From: Solen grandis
Taxonomy: Eukaryota > Mollusca > Bivalvia > Adapedonta > Solenidae
Length of the DNA stretch: 64,000 nucleotides
Assembly (NCBI GenBank): GCA_021229015.1
Contig: CM037789.1
Span: forward strand, 37,365,348-37,429,347
Direction: 5' to 3'
Below, piece after piece: positions 50,601 through 61,000 of this stretch (its first letter is position 1; each line of letters opens with the position of its first letter). The notes below the pieces were generated by a model, which was not told the DNA's origin, did not search any database, and saw only the letters and a list, made by a program, of their open reading frames with translations. The translations under genes were made by a program, and so were the position numbers.

Positions 50601-50975
50601 TATTTTTAAACAGAAAATGCTTGATGTATTTCAGCAAGGTTGTTTTAACATTATACAAAGAAATCAAGGTTTTAATTTGTTATGAACCATATTTGTTTTT
50701 ATGTACGAATAGAACTTATAAGAAAGCATTGACTCATTTACGATTATCTGCTCATAGGCTTCATATTCAGACTGGGAGATATGGAAGACAGAGGGTGGAA
50801 AGGAGAGAGAGATTATGTTATGTATGTCATAGTGGTGAGATTGAGGATGAGTTTCATTTTATCTTGAAATGTAATAAATATATAATGTTGAGGAAACGAT
50901 ATATTGATGTATATTACCATGTGAGACCAAGTATGTTTAAATTGTGCCAGTTATTTTCATCCAATGATAAATATG
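47646..50975 (+). pseudogene. LINE ORF2: endonuclease and reverse transcriptase, in frame with ORF1 after a UAG
   Basis: Open from the codon after the ORF1 stop to 50429 (about 928 codons) without an ATG before the endonuclease start (VGVWNCNGLTR). Endonuclease motifs: GLLESWTG, VIGDFNGRLG, AVIDYLLC, YSDHAIL. RT motifs: LFKKGDPNDVNNYRGITIT, FIDMKKCFDS, LKQGDICSP, FLYADDMVLLSE. Breaks near 50420 and 50640 shift to frames with a C-terminal CYVCHSGEIEDEFHFILKC motif, ending where the Polinton TIR begins; the TAG that closes the last frame belongs to the TIR. Confidence 0.85.
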
Positions 50976-51218
50976 AGTAGTATAGGGTGGCACTATGGTA
51001 CCAAGGTACCATAAAAAAAAAAATTTATGGTACCGTGGTACCATAAATTTTTTTTTTTTTTGGTACTTATGGTACCAAATCTATAGTACCGAATGGTACT
51101 TTATATGAAAACAGAATCTATAATACCGAATGGTACTCTATATGAAAACAGAATCTATAGTACCGAATGGATTATTTAGTTTCAAAAAATTAAAAATGTC
51201 CTTTCGAGAATTTGGGTT

Positions 51219-51234
51219 GGCCCTGAAAAGGGCC
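51219..51234 (-). terminator. Histone-type mRNA 3' stem-loop, second Polinton
   Basis: Minus strand GGCCCT-TTTC-AGGGCC, followed by AACCCAAATTCTCGAAAGG, 15 nt after the stop of 51249-51599. Same relation to its gene as in the first copy. Confidence 0.7.
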
Positions 51235-51248
51235 GTTTTGTTTCTTCT

Positions 51249-51599
51249 TTAGATTTCGGTGACATTGTCCACATCGTGCTTGGTTTCAGTGACATCGTGT
51301 TCATCGTCACTGATTACGATGACATCGTTTTCATCTTGTAACATCTGCTGTTGTTCTATGAGCATATGATCTTCATCTTCATCTTGTTGCTGTTGTCTCA
51401 ACATCTCCTGATGTTCCATGAGCATATAGGCATCATGTTGCATCATCTGTTGTCTCAACATCATCTGATGTACCATGTTTGACAAAACCAGATGGTATTC
51501 TGCAATATGGTCTTGCTGTTGTCTCCACTCATTGCGTTGTCGTTCGATCAACCCCATCAATTCGTGGATAAATTCACTCAGTTGCTGAATTTGTTCCAT
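51249..51599 (-). CDS. Q-rich coiled-coil accessory protein, intact, 116 aa
   Basis: ATG 51599 in CCATGG. Heptad-like helix from the start (MEQIQQLSEFIHELMGLIER), then Q/M/H-rich repeats (HQMMLRQQMMQHDAYMLMEH; MLRQQQQDEDEDHMLIEQQQ) and an acidic Val/Asp-rich tail (NDVIVISDDEHDV) ending KHDVDNVTEI. The tail VIVISDDE resembles SUMO-interacting motifs (hydrophobic V/I core plus acidic run), which is a suggestion only. The first Polinton copy has a damaged version at 18045-18311. Confidence 0.65.
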   Translation of the reverse strand: MEQIQQLSEFIHELMGLIERQRNEWRQQQDHIAEYHLVLSNMVHQMMLRQQMMQHDAYMLMEHQEMLRQQQQDEDEDHMLIEQQQMLQDENDVIVISDDEHDVTETKHDVDNVTEI

Positions 51600-51644
51600 G
51601 GTTGTGCAGCGAGAATATGACCGAATGCTTGATGCGGTGCGCTT

Positions 51645-51744
51645 NNNNNNNNNNNNNNNNNNNNNNNNNNNNNNNNNNNNNNNNNNNNNNNNNNNNNNNN
51701 NNNNNNNNNNNNNNNNNNNNNNNNNNNNNNNNNNNNNNNNNNNN
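51645..51744. other. Assembly gap, 100 N
   Basis: 100 unresolved bases standing for most of the second Polinton and the rest of the interrupted LINE, which are absent on the right side. The flanks are therefore not known to be adjacent. Confidence 0.95.
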
Positions 51745-51760
51745 AAACCAAAAAAAAAAA

Positions 51761-51852
51761 GGCCTTGGAGGAATGTAGACATACAGAGTATGCCACACAG
51801 CCAGAACCTGAGATGGAGGAGGAGAAAGAAAATGTGAAAGTTCAGGTGAAAG
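51761..51852 (+). CDS. Possible host exon with splice donor
   Basis: Open frame after an A run reads ALEECRHTEYATQPEPEMEE, then EKENVKVQVK, and meets a consensus donor AAAG|GTGAGT at 51852/51853. The peptide is acidic and unstructured; no family is recognised. The upstream side is hidden by the gap, so the acceptor cannot be seen. Confidence 0.3.
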
Positions 51853-52720
51853 GTGAGTATGGGAAATGCATGAACCTTTCCAGAAAATAAATCCCTGCAA
51901 GATATTTCTGCTATGTATATATGGTAGTTTTGAACATATGCTAATATAGTCCCTGGTTTTCACAGATCAGTGTTAAGTCCTAGAGCTCTGAATTGATTCA
52001 CGGTCAGGGGTTTCAATAGGCAGATGTAGACGTATTATATGCCCTGAAAATTCAAAAATATGTCCCAGAATTTGACCCCTGGCGTTTTGAAAATTCCTCA
52101 AATAGCTCTGTATGCATCTGTATATGTACTGATGGTTTTCATAATCTCCTGTCAAAACTGGTTAGAACTGGATTTTTATAAGCAAAAGCTGATGGTATTG
52201 CTTGGACAGGCGACTAATTAGTACTCAGTGACTGTGTAATGAATGTGTAATATTATATGTATACTCCGCCCACTTTCACTGACTGACAAAGATTTGCTGT
52301 GATGGGTCGGGTACCAGACTGATAATTATCACAGAGAGATCATCAATATGTGTCATTTTAAGTTGAAAAAAGACAACAAAAAAAAACATGATAGGGGTCT
52401 ATCCACTAGACATTAAGTTATGTTTTAGTTGCATTATGTTTTAAGGAACATACATCCATATGACCTAAGTACCAATTTATGGACAGATGGGCTAACTACA
52501 GCATTGGTAACTAGAAGGATTTTTAAGAGAATATGATTTGTGTAAAGGATTTTAAGAGAATATGGATTTGGTATAAAAAGGCACTACAGTACCTGAAAAT
52601 TCTTGAAAAATTCCTAAAAAGCCTGAAAATCAGACAGGAATTTTTAAAAATTCCTGATCTGGGGTCTAATTGAAACCCCTGCACTGTCATGGAAATACAA
52701 GGTAATAAAAATGTTTGACA
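51853..52720. other. Intron-like or intergenic sequence, no gene seen
   Basis: AT-rich without supported open frames. Direct repetition of phrases such as AATTCCTGA and GTTTCAATAGG/TTGAAACCCC occurs at 52010-52090 and 52590-52685. Confidence 0.4.
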
Positions 52721-52721
52721 A

Positions 52722-54290
52722 TGTGCTCAAGATGAGCTTTTGTGATCGCCCTTCTCTGGCGTATGTCGTGCGCCATCAACAATTTGGCTTGTTAACACTC
52801 TAGAGGCCATATTTTTTAGGCCAAACTTCATGAAACTTGTCAGAATGTTTGTCTCCATAAAATCTTGGACAAGTTGAAATTGGGTCATGATGGGTCAAAA
52901 AGTAGGTCACAATGTCAAATCTTAGAAAAACCTTGTTAACACTCTGGAGGCCACATTTTTTGGCCCAATCTTCATGAAACTAGGTCAAATGTTTCTCTCC
53001 ATAAAATCTTTGACAAGTTTTAATTTGGGTCATATGGGGTTAAAAGTAGGTCACAAGGTCACATCTTAGTAAAACCTTGTTAACACTCTAGAGGCCACAT
53101 TTTTGGCCAAATCTTCATAGATCTTGGTCAGAATGTTGTTTCCATAGAATCTTGGACAAGTTCGGATTTGGGTCATGTGGGGTCAAAAAATAAGGTCATT
53201 AGGTCAAATCTTAGAAAAGCATTATTAACACTCTAGAGGCCACATTTTTGGCCCAATCTTTATGAAACTTGGTCAGAATGTTTGTTTCCATAAAATCTTG
53301 GACAGGTTTGAATTTGGGTCATGTGGGGCCAAGAAGTAGGTCATGAAGTCAAATCTTAGAAAAACCCTTTGTTAACACTCTAGGGGCCACATTTTTGGCC
53401 CAATCTCATGAAACTAGGCCCAGAATGTTTTTCTCCATAAAATTTTTACATTTTTTAAATTTTGGGGTCATAGGGGGTTCAAAAGTGGGCCCACAAGGCA
53501 AACTTAGTAAAACCTTTTTAACACCAAGGGGCCACATTTTTGGCCCAAAACCTTCAAAAATCTTTGGTCAAATTTTTTTTCCCTAAATCTTGGACAATTT
53601 TAAAATTGGGTCATGTGGGTTAAAAATAGATAAACAGTAAATTTTTGAAACCCCCCCTTTTTTAACACCTAGAGGCCCTTTTTTGGCCCCAATCTCTATG
53701 AAACTTGACCAAATTTTTTTTGTTTCATAAATCTTGGACAAGTTTTGAATTTGGGTCATGTTGGGTCAAAAAGTAGGTCATATCTTAGAAAAAACCTTAA
53801 CACTCTAGAGGCCACATTTTTGGCCCAGTCCCTTTATGAAACTTGATCAAATGTTTTTTTCCAAAAATCTTGGACAGGTTTGAATTTTGGGGGATGTGGG
53901 GGCAAGAAAGTAGGTCATGAAGTCAAATCTTAGAAAAACCTGTAACACTCTAGAGGCCACAATTTTGGCCCCATCTTCATGAAACTTTGGGCAGAATGTT
54001 GGTTTCCATAAAAATCTTGGAAAGTAAGAATTTGGGTCATGTGGGGTCAAAAAGTAGATCATTGAGGTCCCAAATCTTAGAAAAACTTTGTTAACACTCT
54101 AGAGGCCACTCTTTTTTGGCCCAATCTTCATGAAACTTGGTTGAATGTCTGTTTCCATAAAATCTTGGACAAGTTCGAAAGTGGGTCATGTTGGGTCAAA
54201 AAGAAGGTCCCATATGAAAAATCCAACATATGTTGCTCATTTATAATCAGGTGAGCAATTCAGGGGCCCTCATGGCCCCTTGTTCAGGTG
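52722..54290 (+). repeat. Mollusc tandem repeat element, ~10 units of ~150 bp
   Basis: Head GTGCTCAAGATGAGCTTTTG with GTGATCGCCC, then about ten units each with AACACTCTAGAGGCCACA, TCTTCATGAAACTTGGTC, ATAAAATCTTGGACAAG and GGGTCAAAAAGTAGGTCA, and an end GTGAGCAATTCAGGGGCC. Units from about 53380 on show many indels in homopolymers. Family seen repeatedly in mollusc genomes; relation to known ~160-bp bivalve satellites is untested. Confidence 0.7.
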
Positions 54291-57200
54291 ATTATAGGCA
54301 GTATTTTTAAATCAATGATTTGTGGGGATCCTGAAACAGTTTTGAAAAAATAAAGATAAATTGACAAATTTAAAATCAGGGTTTTTTTTTCCCACTTTTT
54401 TCGGGGCCATTCAACCCATTTTTCCCTCCAAAAATTTTTAAAAAAAGGGTGCTTTTTTTCCCCCCTTTTTTGGCCTTTTTAAAACCAGGGAAATTTCTCT
54501 TTCTCTAAATCCAAGTAAATGTGAAAGAAAGTTTTTAAACCCCCCCCAAAATATATTAATCCCCTTCCCCAATCATAAAATGAAAGTCCTGACTTTTTGA
54601 ATAATGTTTTTAAATAAAGTTGCTTAAAAAATTAACAAAACATGAAAAAGGGGTATGAACGACCTAAGAAAAAACCATTGAGAGGCCCCTACAGGACATA
54701 GCCCTTTTGATGGGGAGGGGGGAAAGTGAACCCGCCCGTCAAGCAGGAGACTGCCATGACAACCATCAAACCAAAACTGGAACCTGTTGTGGTGGGGTTG
54801 AAGTTTAAAAGTTTTTACACTGATTGAACAGAAATTTTTAAATTTTTAAAGTTCCCCTTGACACTACGTGCTCAAGGCGAGCCTTTGTGATCACCAGCTT
54901 TGGGTCCGCGTCAAAAAATTGGCTTAAAACGACATCCCTTAAAAAATTTGGCGGGAAAAAAATTTTGATAAACTTGCAGCAACAGGGGCCCAAACCGGGG
55001 ACGAAATTGGCGGGTTTCTGCATATTTTTCAAAAAAATGCATGAATAACAATCGTTTTGCATGAAAAACCCGAAAATTTCCCCAAACAATAAAAAAAAAG
55101 AAAAAAAGAAAACAATCACCAAGCATTTTTCCCACTGCTGCTTGTCACCAAATTTTGGTTTCCCGCTGGTTATTTATCATGTTTATAGGTAAAAACCCGG
55201 GCTCCCGGAAAAAGCCCACCCAAAATATAAACAAACAAAAATATTTTTGGAGAAAACGTTAGGGACCCAAAAAACCTATAAAGGGGTTTTTAATAGATCT
55301 TTGTATGAGTGCTGAAATTTCCCCCCCCAGTAAATTTTTTTTCTTTTTAAAATTTACCAAATTTAACCAATTTTTAAAACATTTTGGTGCAGAAAAGAAT
55401 TCCCAATTTTTTTCCCACAAAACCCCTCGAAAAGATGGCTTAATCAATCCTGACAACCAAAATTCCAACTTTCGATACAACAGCCCAATTTACTTCAAAG
55501 GGTTTTGTCCATTTTTCCTAAAGATTTAATGTCCTGAAATACGCATTACGTTTCGATAACCAAATTTTTTAAACGGAAACGGAAAAAAATTGACTTTGTT
55601 TTGGGGTTTTTGTCATTTTGGGTGCACATAAGCGTACTGTTCATACATCTGTGTTGCTTAGATTTTTTATTTTTTTGGGTTATTTTTTAATAACATGTTT
55701 TTGTTGGGAATTTTTGTTTTTTAAATTTGGAACACGCGGATTTTTTAGGGTACCCGTAGTTTTGGTAGTGTTTTTTTGGTTGAAGATGGAGAAAAAAAGT
55801 GGACAGTGTTCATTTTTTCCGGAAAAAACGAAATAAAGGGCTCAAAATTTTTTATCATAAACGTATAAAAACAAATGGCCCTGTTTACAACCCTTCCTAA
55901 AAAAGGCTTTTAATTTCGTATTACGGCATTAAACTCTTATATTTACATAAAAATGGGGTTTAAAAAGGAAAGCAAAGACAGTAATAAACTTTAAGACAGT
56001 TTTAAAAAACAAAATTTTAAAAAAAAGAAAAAGTATAATTTTTTTTTTTCCGCCAAATCAACTCTTCTTAAGTTTTTTCTAGTTTATATTTCAGTTTTGT
56101 AAGTTTTTTAAACTAGAAATAATAAATTTTTAGATACCCACATCGGGATAAAATTCAGTTTTTTTTTTTTTTAATTTTTTTGTAAAATTAAATTTTCATT
56201 CCTAAAAAAAAATTAAATTTTAAACTAAAAAAATGAGCACAATTTTCCCTTTTTTTGTATATGAAATTAATTCAAACATTTTAAAATGGGGTAAAAAAAC
56301 TTTTAAGAAAAAAGATTACTGACAATGAAAAAAAACTACTAAATAAAAAAACTCCCAGGCTCTGACACCCCATTGAAAGGGGAAAAACAGATCTGATACA
56401 ACCCTAGTAAAAAAAATTTATGGGGGAATTTTGAAAAAACCCCCAAAAAATCTTAAAAAAAAGCAGCACTTCCCCCGGTCAGGTAAAAAAAAAAAAAAAA
56501 AAAAAATTCAAATCATTTAGTTAAAAAAATGACGGCGGTTTTAATAAAAAAGGGAAAAAGGTGATTGGGAATATTTAAACTCTGTATTGAAAAAAAAAAT
56601 TAAATATTTTGTTTTAGTGAAACCCCCCCCCTAACCCTAACCCCCCTTTTTTTTTATTTTTTTTTTTTATGGAAGGGAGAAAACCCCCCCAAAATTTTTT
56701 TAAAACCCCAAGGGGGAAATGCGGGGAAAGCCCTTTTGGGTGAACCTTCACAAAAGATGCTAAAAAAAACTTAAACCAAGTAAAGGGGGTTTTGCTAGGG
56801 AAATGGAAAGAAGAAAAAATGAAAATTTTAAAAAATCATTTTCCCAGAGCTCCCAGGCCTAAATTCCAAAATTTTTTTAGAAACAGCTTTTCCCTTTGGG
56901 GAAAACTATCTACCAAAAAGGGTAAAATTTTTAATGATCCATAAAAAAACAGGGCCCCTCAGGGGGGGGGCCTAATTTGCCTTAAATGTATATAGGGGTA
57001 AACTTTAAAGACATCCTAAAAACCGCGCCCAGAATTTAAATGAACAAAGGGGGGGATGTTTCCTTGGGTGAACCTTAAACAAAAGTTGCTGAAAAAAACT
57101 TGATCCATGTAGAACTCTGGATGCCTTTGGCAACAAAAAAAAAAAGATGAAAATTTTAAAAAATAAATTCCCTTTTTTTCCCAAAGAAACGGGGCCAGTT

Positions 57201-58860
57201 TTCAAAATTTTTTTCCCAAAAATGTTCGATGGGAAAACCCCGTTCCCAAAATTGCTAAAATTTTTCCCTGAACTTAAAAAAACATGGCGGGAGGGCAGGG
57301 CTAAATGGTTTTAAATGGCTGAGGGGGGGGCCCCCTTTTCCATAATATCATAAAAAATTTGGGCCTGTTTTTTTTTCCCCCCAAATTAATACCGGGTTTC
57401 TCAGGGAGCGACCCCCGGGGGCCACCCATTGCCCTTTAGTTTGTCACAGTACTTTAATATTTCCCTTAGCCCTCAAAAAAAGGGAAATTAGTGGGGTTTT
57501 TCACATGGTTCATATCTATAATCAATTATTCCCCTCCCCCACACATTTTAACAACCCGCATTCAGCTTTTTTCTTTAAAACATAAGAAACACCTAGTTTT
57601 AGATAGTCTTTCATTCCTTTAACGATTACTTTTTTTTTTAAAAAAATTTTTTTGACATTTCCTATGGCCTAAATAAAGAGCGAGGGGGCTATTTTACCAA
57701 GCCAAAAAGTCAGAACCAGAGCCAATGTACAGGGGACACGTCACAGATTCCCATGAAAAACCAAGGAGGAGGGGGAGCGGGTGCTGCGTTTTTTCCCTGG
57801 CGGACGCAAAGAAGATCAGAAACAAAAGCCCAGGAAATTGCCCAAAAAAGTTTCCCCTTTATTAAATTAAAATTTTCTTTTAAAAAATTTAAATTTTTTA
57901 GTATTGCCCAGCCCCAAAATTTTTTTCCCTTTAATTCAACTAAATTTAAAAAGTTTTTCCTCAAAATAAAGAATGAACTGTAAATTTTTAAGTTCACTGA
58001 AAATCAAATATTTAATATTTAAAATTCATGTCCTGAAATTTCAATTTAAAATTTTTAAAAAAAAAAAAATGTGTCCTAACTAAAAATTTTTGGTTACCCA
58101 ATTTTTTGTATGAAATAAAATAATGGAAATTTATTTTCCTCCTGTAAAAATTCAAGGGTTTCCCCCCCACAACACTTTTCGTCACTCATCCTGACACTAA
58201 AAAAAAAGGGTTTCCCCCGCCAACCTTTCTGTAAAGTTATTATCCCCCCACGAAGGTGGGGGCGGAAAAATGGAAACCCTCTCTGCCCCGTCGGTCCACC
58301 CTTTCTTTTCCCACATTTTTGGCCCCAGAGCATAACTAAAAAATATTAGATATAAATTTTTGAAATTTCCATGGGTTTGGTTTGATCCACGGAGGGGGAG
58401 TGCAAGCACAAGATTGAAAACTAAAAACTTTAATAAAGTTTCGATTTAAATTCCCCTTTTTGTTTAAATTTTTTGTCTGGACGCAACTCAAAATAAATTT
58501 GAGATATAAACATAAAACCCTTAAAATGGGTTTTGGGATAGATCCCCATAGGGGAGGAGTGAAAGTGCACATAAAAAAAAACCTCTTTAAAAATTTTTTT
58601 AGTTTTTGGGCCCCTTTTTTGTTTTTTTTCCCAGGTTTAAATTTTAAATTCACGTGACCTTAAAAAATTTTAACCGTAGACCTCAAAATAGGGAAATTGG
58701 GAGGTTTTCACATGGATTTTAAACCTATAATCACTTCAAAAAATATTCTTTTTAAGAAAAAATTTTTTTTAAAAATGTTTTTTTTCTCCTCTTAACACAT
58801 CATCTATGGAGAAAGGGCATTTGGGGGGGGAGGCCGGTCAGCATAATCTTGTTTTTTTTA
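54291..58860. other. Low-quality, homopolymer-rich sequence, no gene supported
   Basis: Runs of A, T, C and G of 5-15 bases are extremely frequent and short open frames are all low-complexity. A damaged copy of the AGCTCACC repeat head is recognisable at 54862-54890 (GTGCTCAAGGCGAGCCTTTG). Two paired phrases with GGGTTTTCCC/AGTTGCTGAAAAA-like text recur near 56690-56760 and 57040-57100. Nothing else can be supported. Confidence 0.5.
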
Positions 58861-58861
58861 G

Positions 58862-60230
58862 CCCCTTAGCACTTGTGATCGGGATATTTTTTCCGTAAAC
58901 CAATTTTTGGGTCCTTTGGCATTGTAAACCAATTGCTTGTGAACACTCTAGAGGCCACGGGTTTTTGGGCCCCCTTTTTCAGAAAATTGGCAAACATGAT
59001 ATTCGCATGAGTTTAAAATTTGGGGCCCATGTGGGGTCAAAAAAAAGGGTCACCAGGTCAAATCTTAAAAAAAACCTTGTGAAAACTCAGAAGCTACATT
59101 TTTTAAGCCCAAATTTTAAAAAAAAAAAAAAAAATTCGGGAAATTTTTGCCTACATGAAAACCAAAATGAGGTGGAAATTGGGCCCTGGGGGGGCCCCAA
59201 AAACTAGGTAAACCCAGGTCGATCTTAAAAAAAACCTTGTGAAAACTCTGAAACAACATTTTTAAACCCCCCAAATTTTTTAAAAAAAAAAAAAAAAAAA
59301 CCCGGGATTTTTTCCCCTAAAATGATATCCCCGAGATTTTGGAAAATTTGGGGCCCTTTGGGGGGTTTCAAAAACTGGGTCACCGGGCCCAAATTTTAAA
59401 GAAAACCTTTTTAAACACTCTAGAGGCCGACCAATTTTTTTGGGGGCCCAAAATTTTCATAAAGTTTTGTCAGGATTTTTTGCCTACATAATTCTCAATG
59501 AGTTTCGAAATCGGGCATGTTGGGTCAAAAACAAGGTCCCCCGGGGTCAAATCTTAAAAAACCTTGTGAAAACTCTAGAAACAAACATTTTTAAAGGGGC
59601 CCCAATTTTTTAAAAAAAAAAAAATTCGGAAGGGTTGCCTACAAAACCCATCTAGAAATTTTGGAAAATTTGGGGTCACATTTTTTAAAAAAACTATTCA
59701 CCAGGTAAAAACTTTAAAGGGAAACCTTTGGTGAAAACTCTAGAAAACCCCCAATTTTTTGCCCATCTTTCAAATATATACGTCAGGATTTTTGCAACAG
59801 ATTTTTTGCATGAGCTCCAAAATGGGCCCTTTTCGGTTAAAAACTAGGTCACCGGTCAAATCTTAGAAAAAACTTTGGGAACCTCTGAGGCCACAGTTTT
59901 AGCCAAATTTTCATAAAATTTGGTCGGGGATGTTTTTTTCCTACATAAAAATCTGGGTTTATTTTAAAATTTGGGTCATGGGGGGTCAAAAAGTAGGTCA
60001 CCAGTCAAATCAGCTGTAGAGGCTACATTTTTGTCCCAGTTTTTCATAAAACATGAAAAGTTTTTGTGCAGAAATCCCAATGAGTTTTAAAATTTAGGTA
60101 GGCCCAAAATAAAGGTCACTTAGTCAGATGTTGGGAAAAACATTACAAACCTTTAAAATCCACTTTTTTGGAAAAAAAGCCAACACAGCAATCTTACCAG
60201 GTGAGCAACACAGGGCCATCTTGGCCTTCT
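58862..60230 (+). repeat. Second, badly degraded copy of the ~150-bp tandem repeat element
   Basis: Unit phrases AACACTCTAGAGGCCAC, GGTCACCAGGTCAAATCTTA and CCTTGTGAAAACTC recur at about 150-bp steps. It ends with CAGGTGAGCAACACAGGGCC. Homopolymer inflation is strong. Confidence 0.6.
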
Positions 60231-60764
60231 TAAACCTTTTTTTTTTATGTAAATTTTCTTACACAAAAAATTTAAAGCTCAGAGTTCAACAAAAAATTTT
60301 TTTGAGAGCTGGACCAATGGTCCAAACCCTTAGAAAACCTACTAGCCCCTGACCTTAACTAAAACTAGACCGAAGTGAAAAAACACATATATGCCATACT
60401 GAGATCAATAACTTATTTGGGAATCCCTAACAGTTTTTTTTTTTCCTTCTATTTTATTTTAAGAAAGAATAAAGGTCTAAAAAAGAAAATTACAGAATTA
60501 CCCCTTGTTTTTACATGCTTTTCATTAACTTTTCCATGAACACCTTGATTGTACTTACAGGGAAATTTCCCCATAAAATGTATTTTCGGAAAAAGTCTAT
60601 TTTTAAAATAAATATTCAAGAAATTTTTCCATTTGAAGCAAACAATTTTTTTCTTGTCATCTATTCATACTTTTTTTCCCTTTAACCTTTTTCATTTCAT
60701 TTTTTGCCCATTGTCTTTTTTGTGGGTAAAAAGACTTTTTTGACATTTTTCATATGGGTGCACT
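60231..60764. other. AT-rich low-quality stretch, no gene seen
   Basis: No open frame, RNA or repeat family can be supported here. Confidence 0.4.
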
Positions 60765-61000
60765 TTGGGGTTTAAAAGGGGGCCGCCGGGCCAAGGGGTT
60801 ACGCCCGTGGACTAAAAAACTCTCAGCCCCTCCCCCCGTTTGGGGGTTCGAACCCCGGGTAGGGGATTTCGGAAATTTTTCATATAAAGGAACCCTTTCC
60901 AGCTGGCTTCCAGTAGGCCCGGGGGTTTTTTCAAACCCCCGGGTACCTTGTGTACTCGGGGTTTTCCTCCACCTGTAATTAGCTGGACGTCCAAATTGAT
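60765..61000 (+). mobile_element. tRNA-derived SINE
   Basis: Head with GGCCAAGGGGTTACGCCCGT, B-box-like GGGGGTTCGAACCCCGGGTA, then the body CCAGCTGGCTTCCAGTAGG, GGGTACCTTGTGTACTCGGG and TCCTCCACCTGTAATTAGCT. This is a known kind of mollusc SINE layout; homopolymers are inflated. Confidence 0.55.

Larger units (their letters stand above)
46330..50975 (+). mobile_element. Second non-LTR retrotransposon (ORF1 + ORF2), cut by a Polinton
   Basis: Leader, ORF1, in-frame UAG, ORF2 with endonuclease and RT, then a C-terminal Cys/His motif. The coding region is interrupted at 50975/50976 by the TIR of a second Polinton, so the 3' end of this LINE must lie beyond that insertion and is not seen in the window. 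The YADDMVLL motif and the AGSAVIDYLLC endonuclease end suggest an I/Nimb-like or related clade, but this needs a tree. Confidence 0.85.
50976..51644 (+). mobile_element. Left end of a second Polinton copy, runs into gap
   Basis: AGTAGTATAGGGTGGCAC at 50976 begins a TIR matching 17770-18042 (with small differences and 2.5 rather than two of the 37-bp units). It continues through the stem-loop and the intact leftmost gene and stops at the N gap exactly where the TATA box of that gene would be. The candidate target-site copy on the left is AATATG (50970-50975); the right end is not in the window. Confidence 0.88.

Noticed and set aside
56625..56650. CCCTAACCCTAACCC as a telomere
   Set aside because: Only two repeat units inside a homopolymer-rich low-quality stretch; no array and no chromosome-end context.
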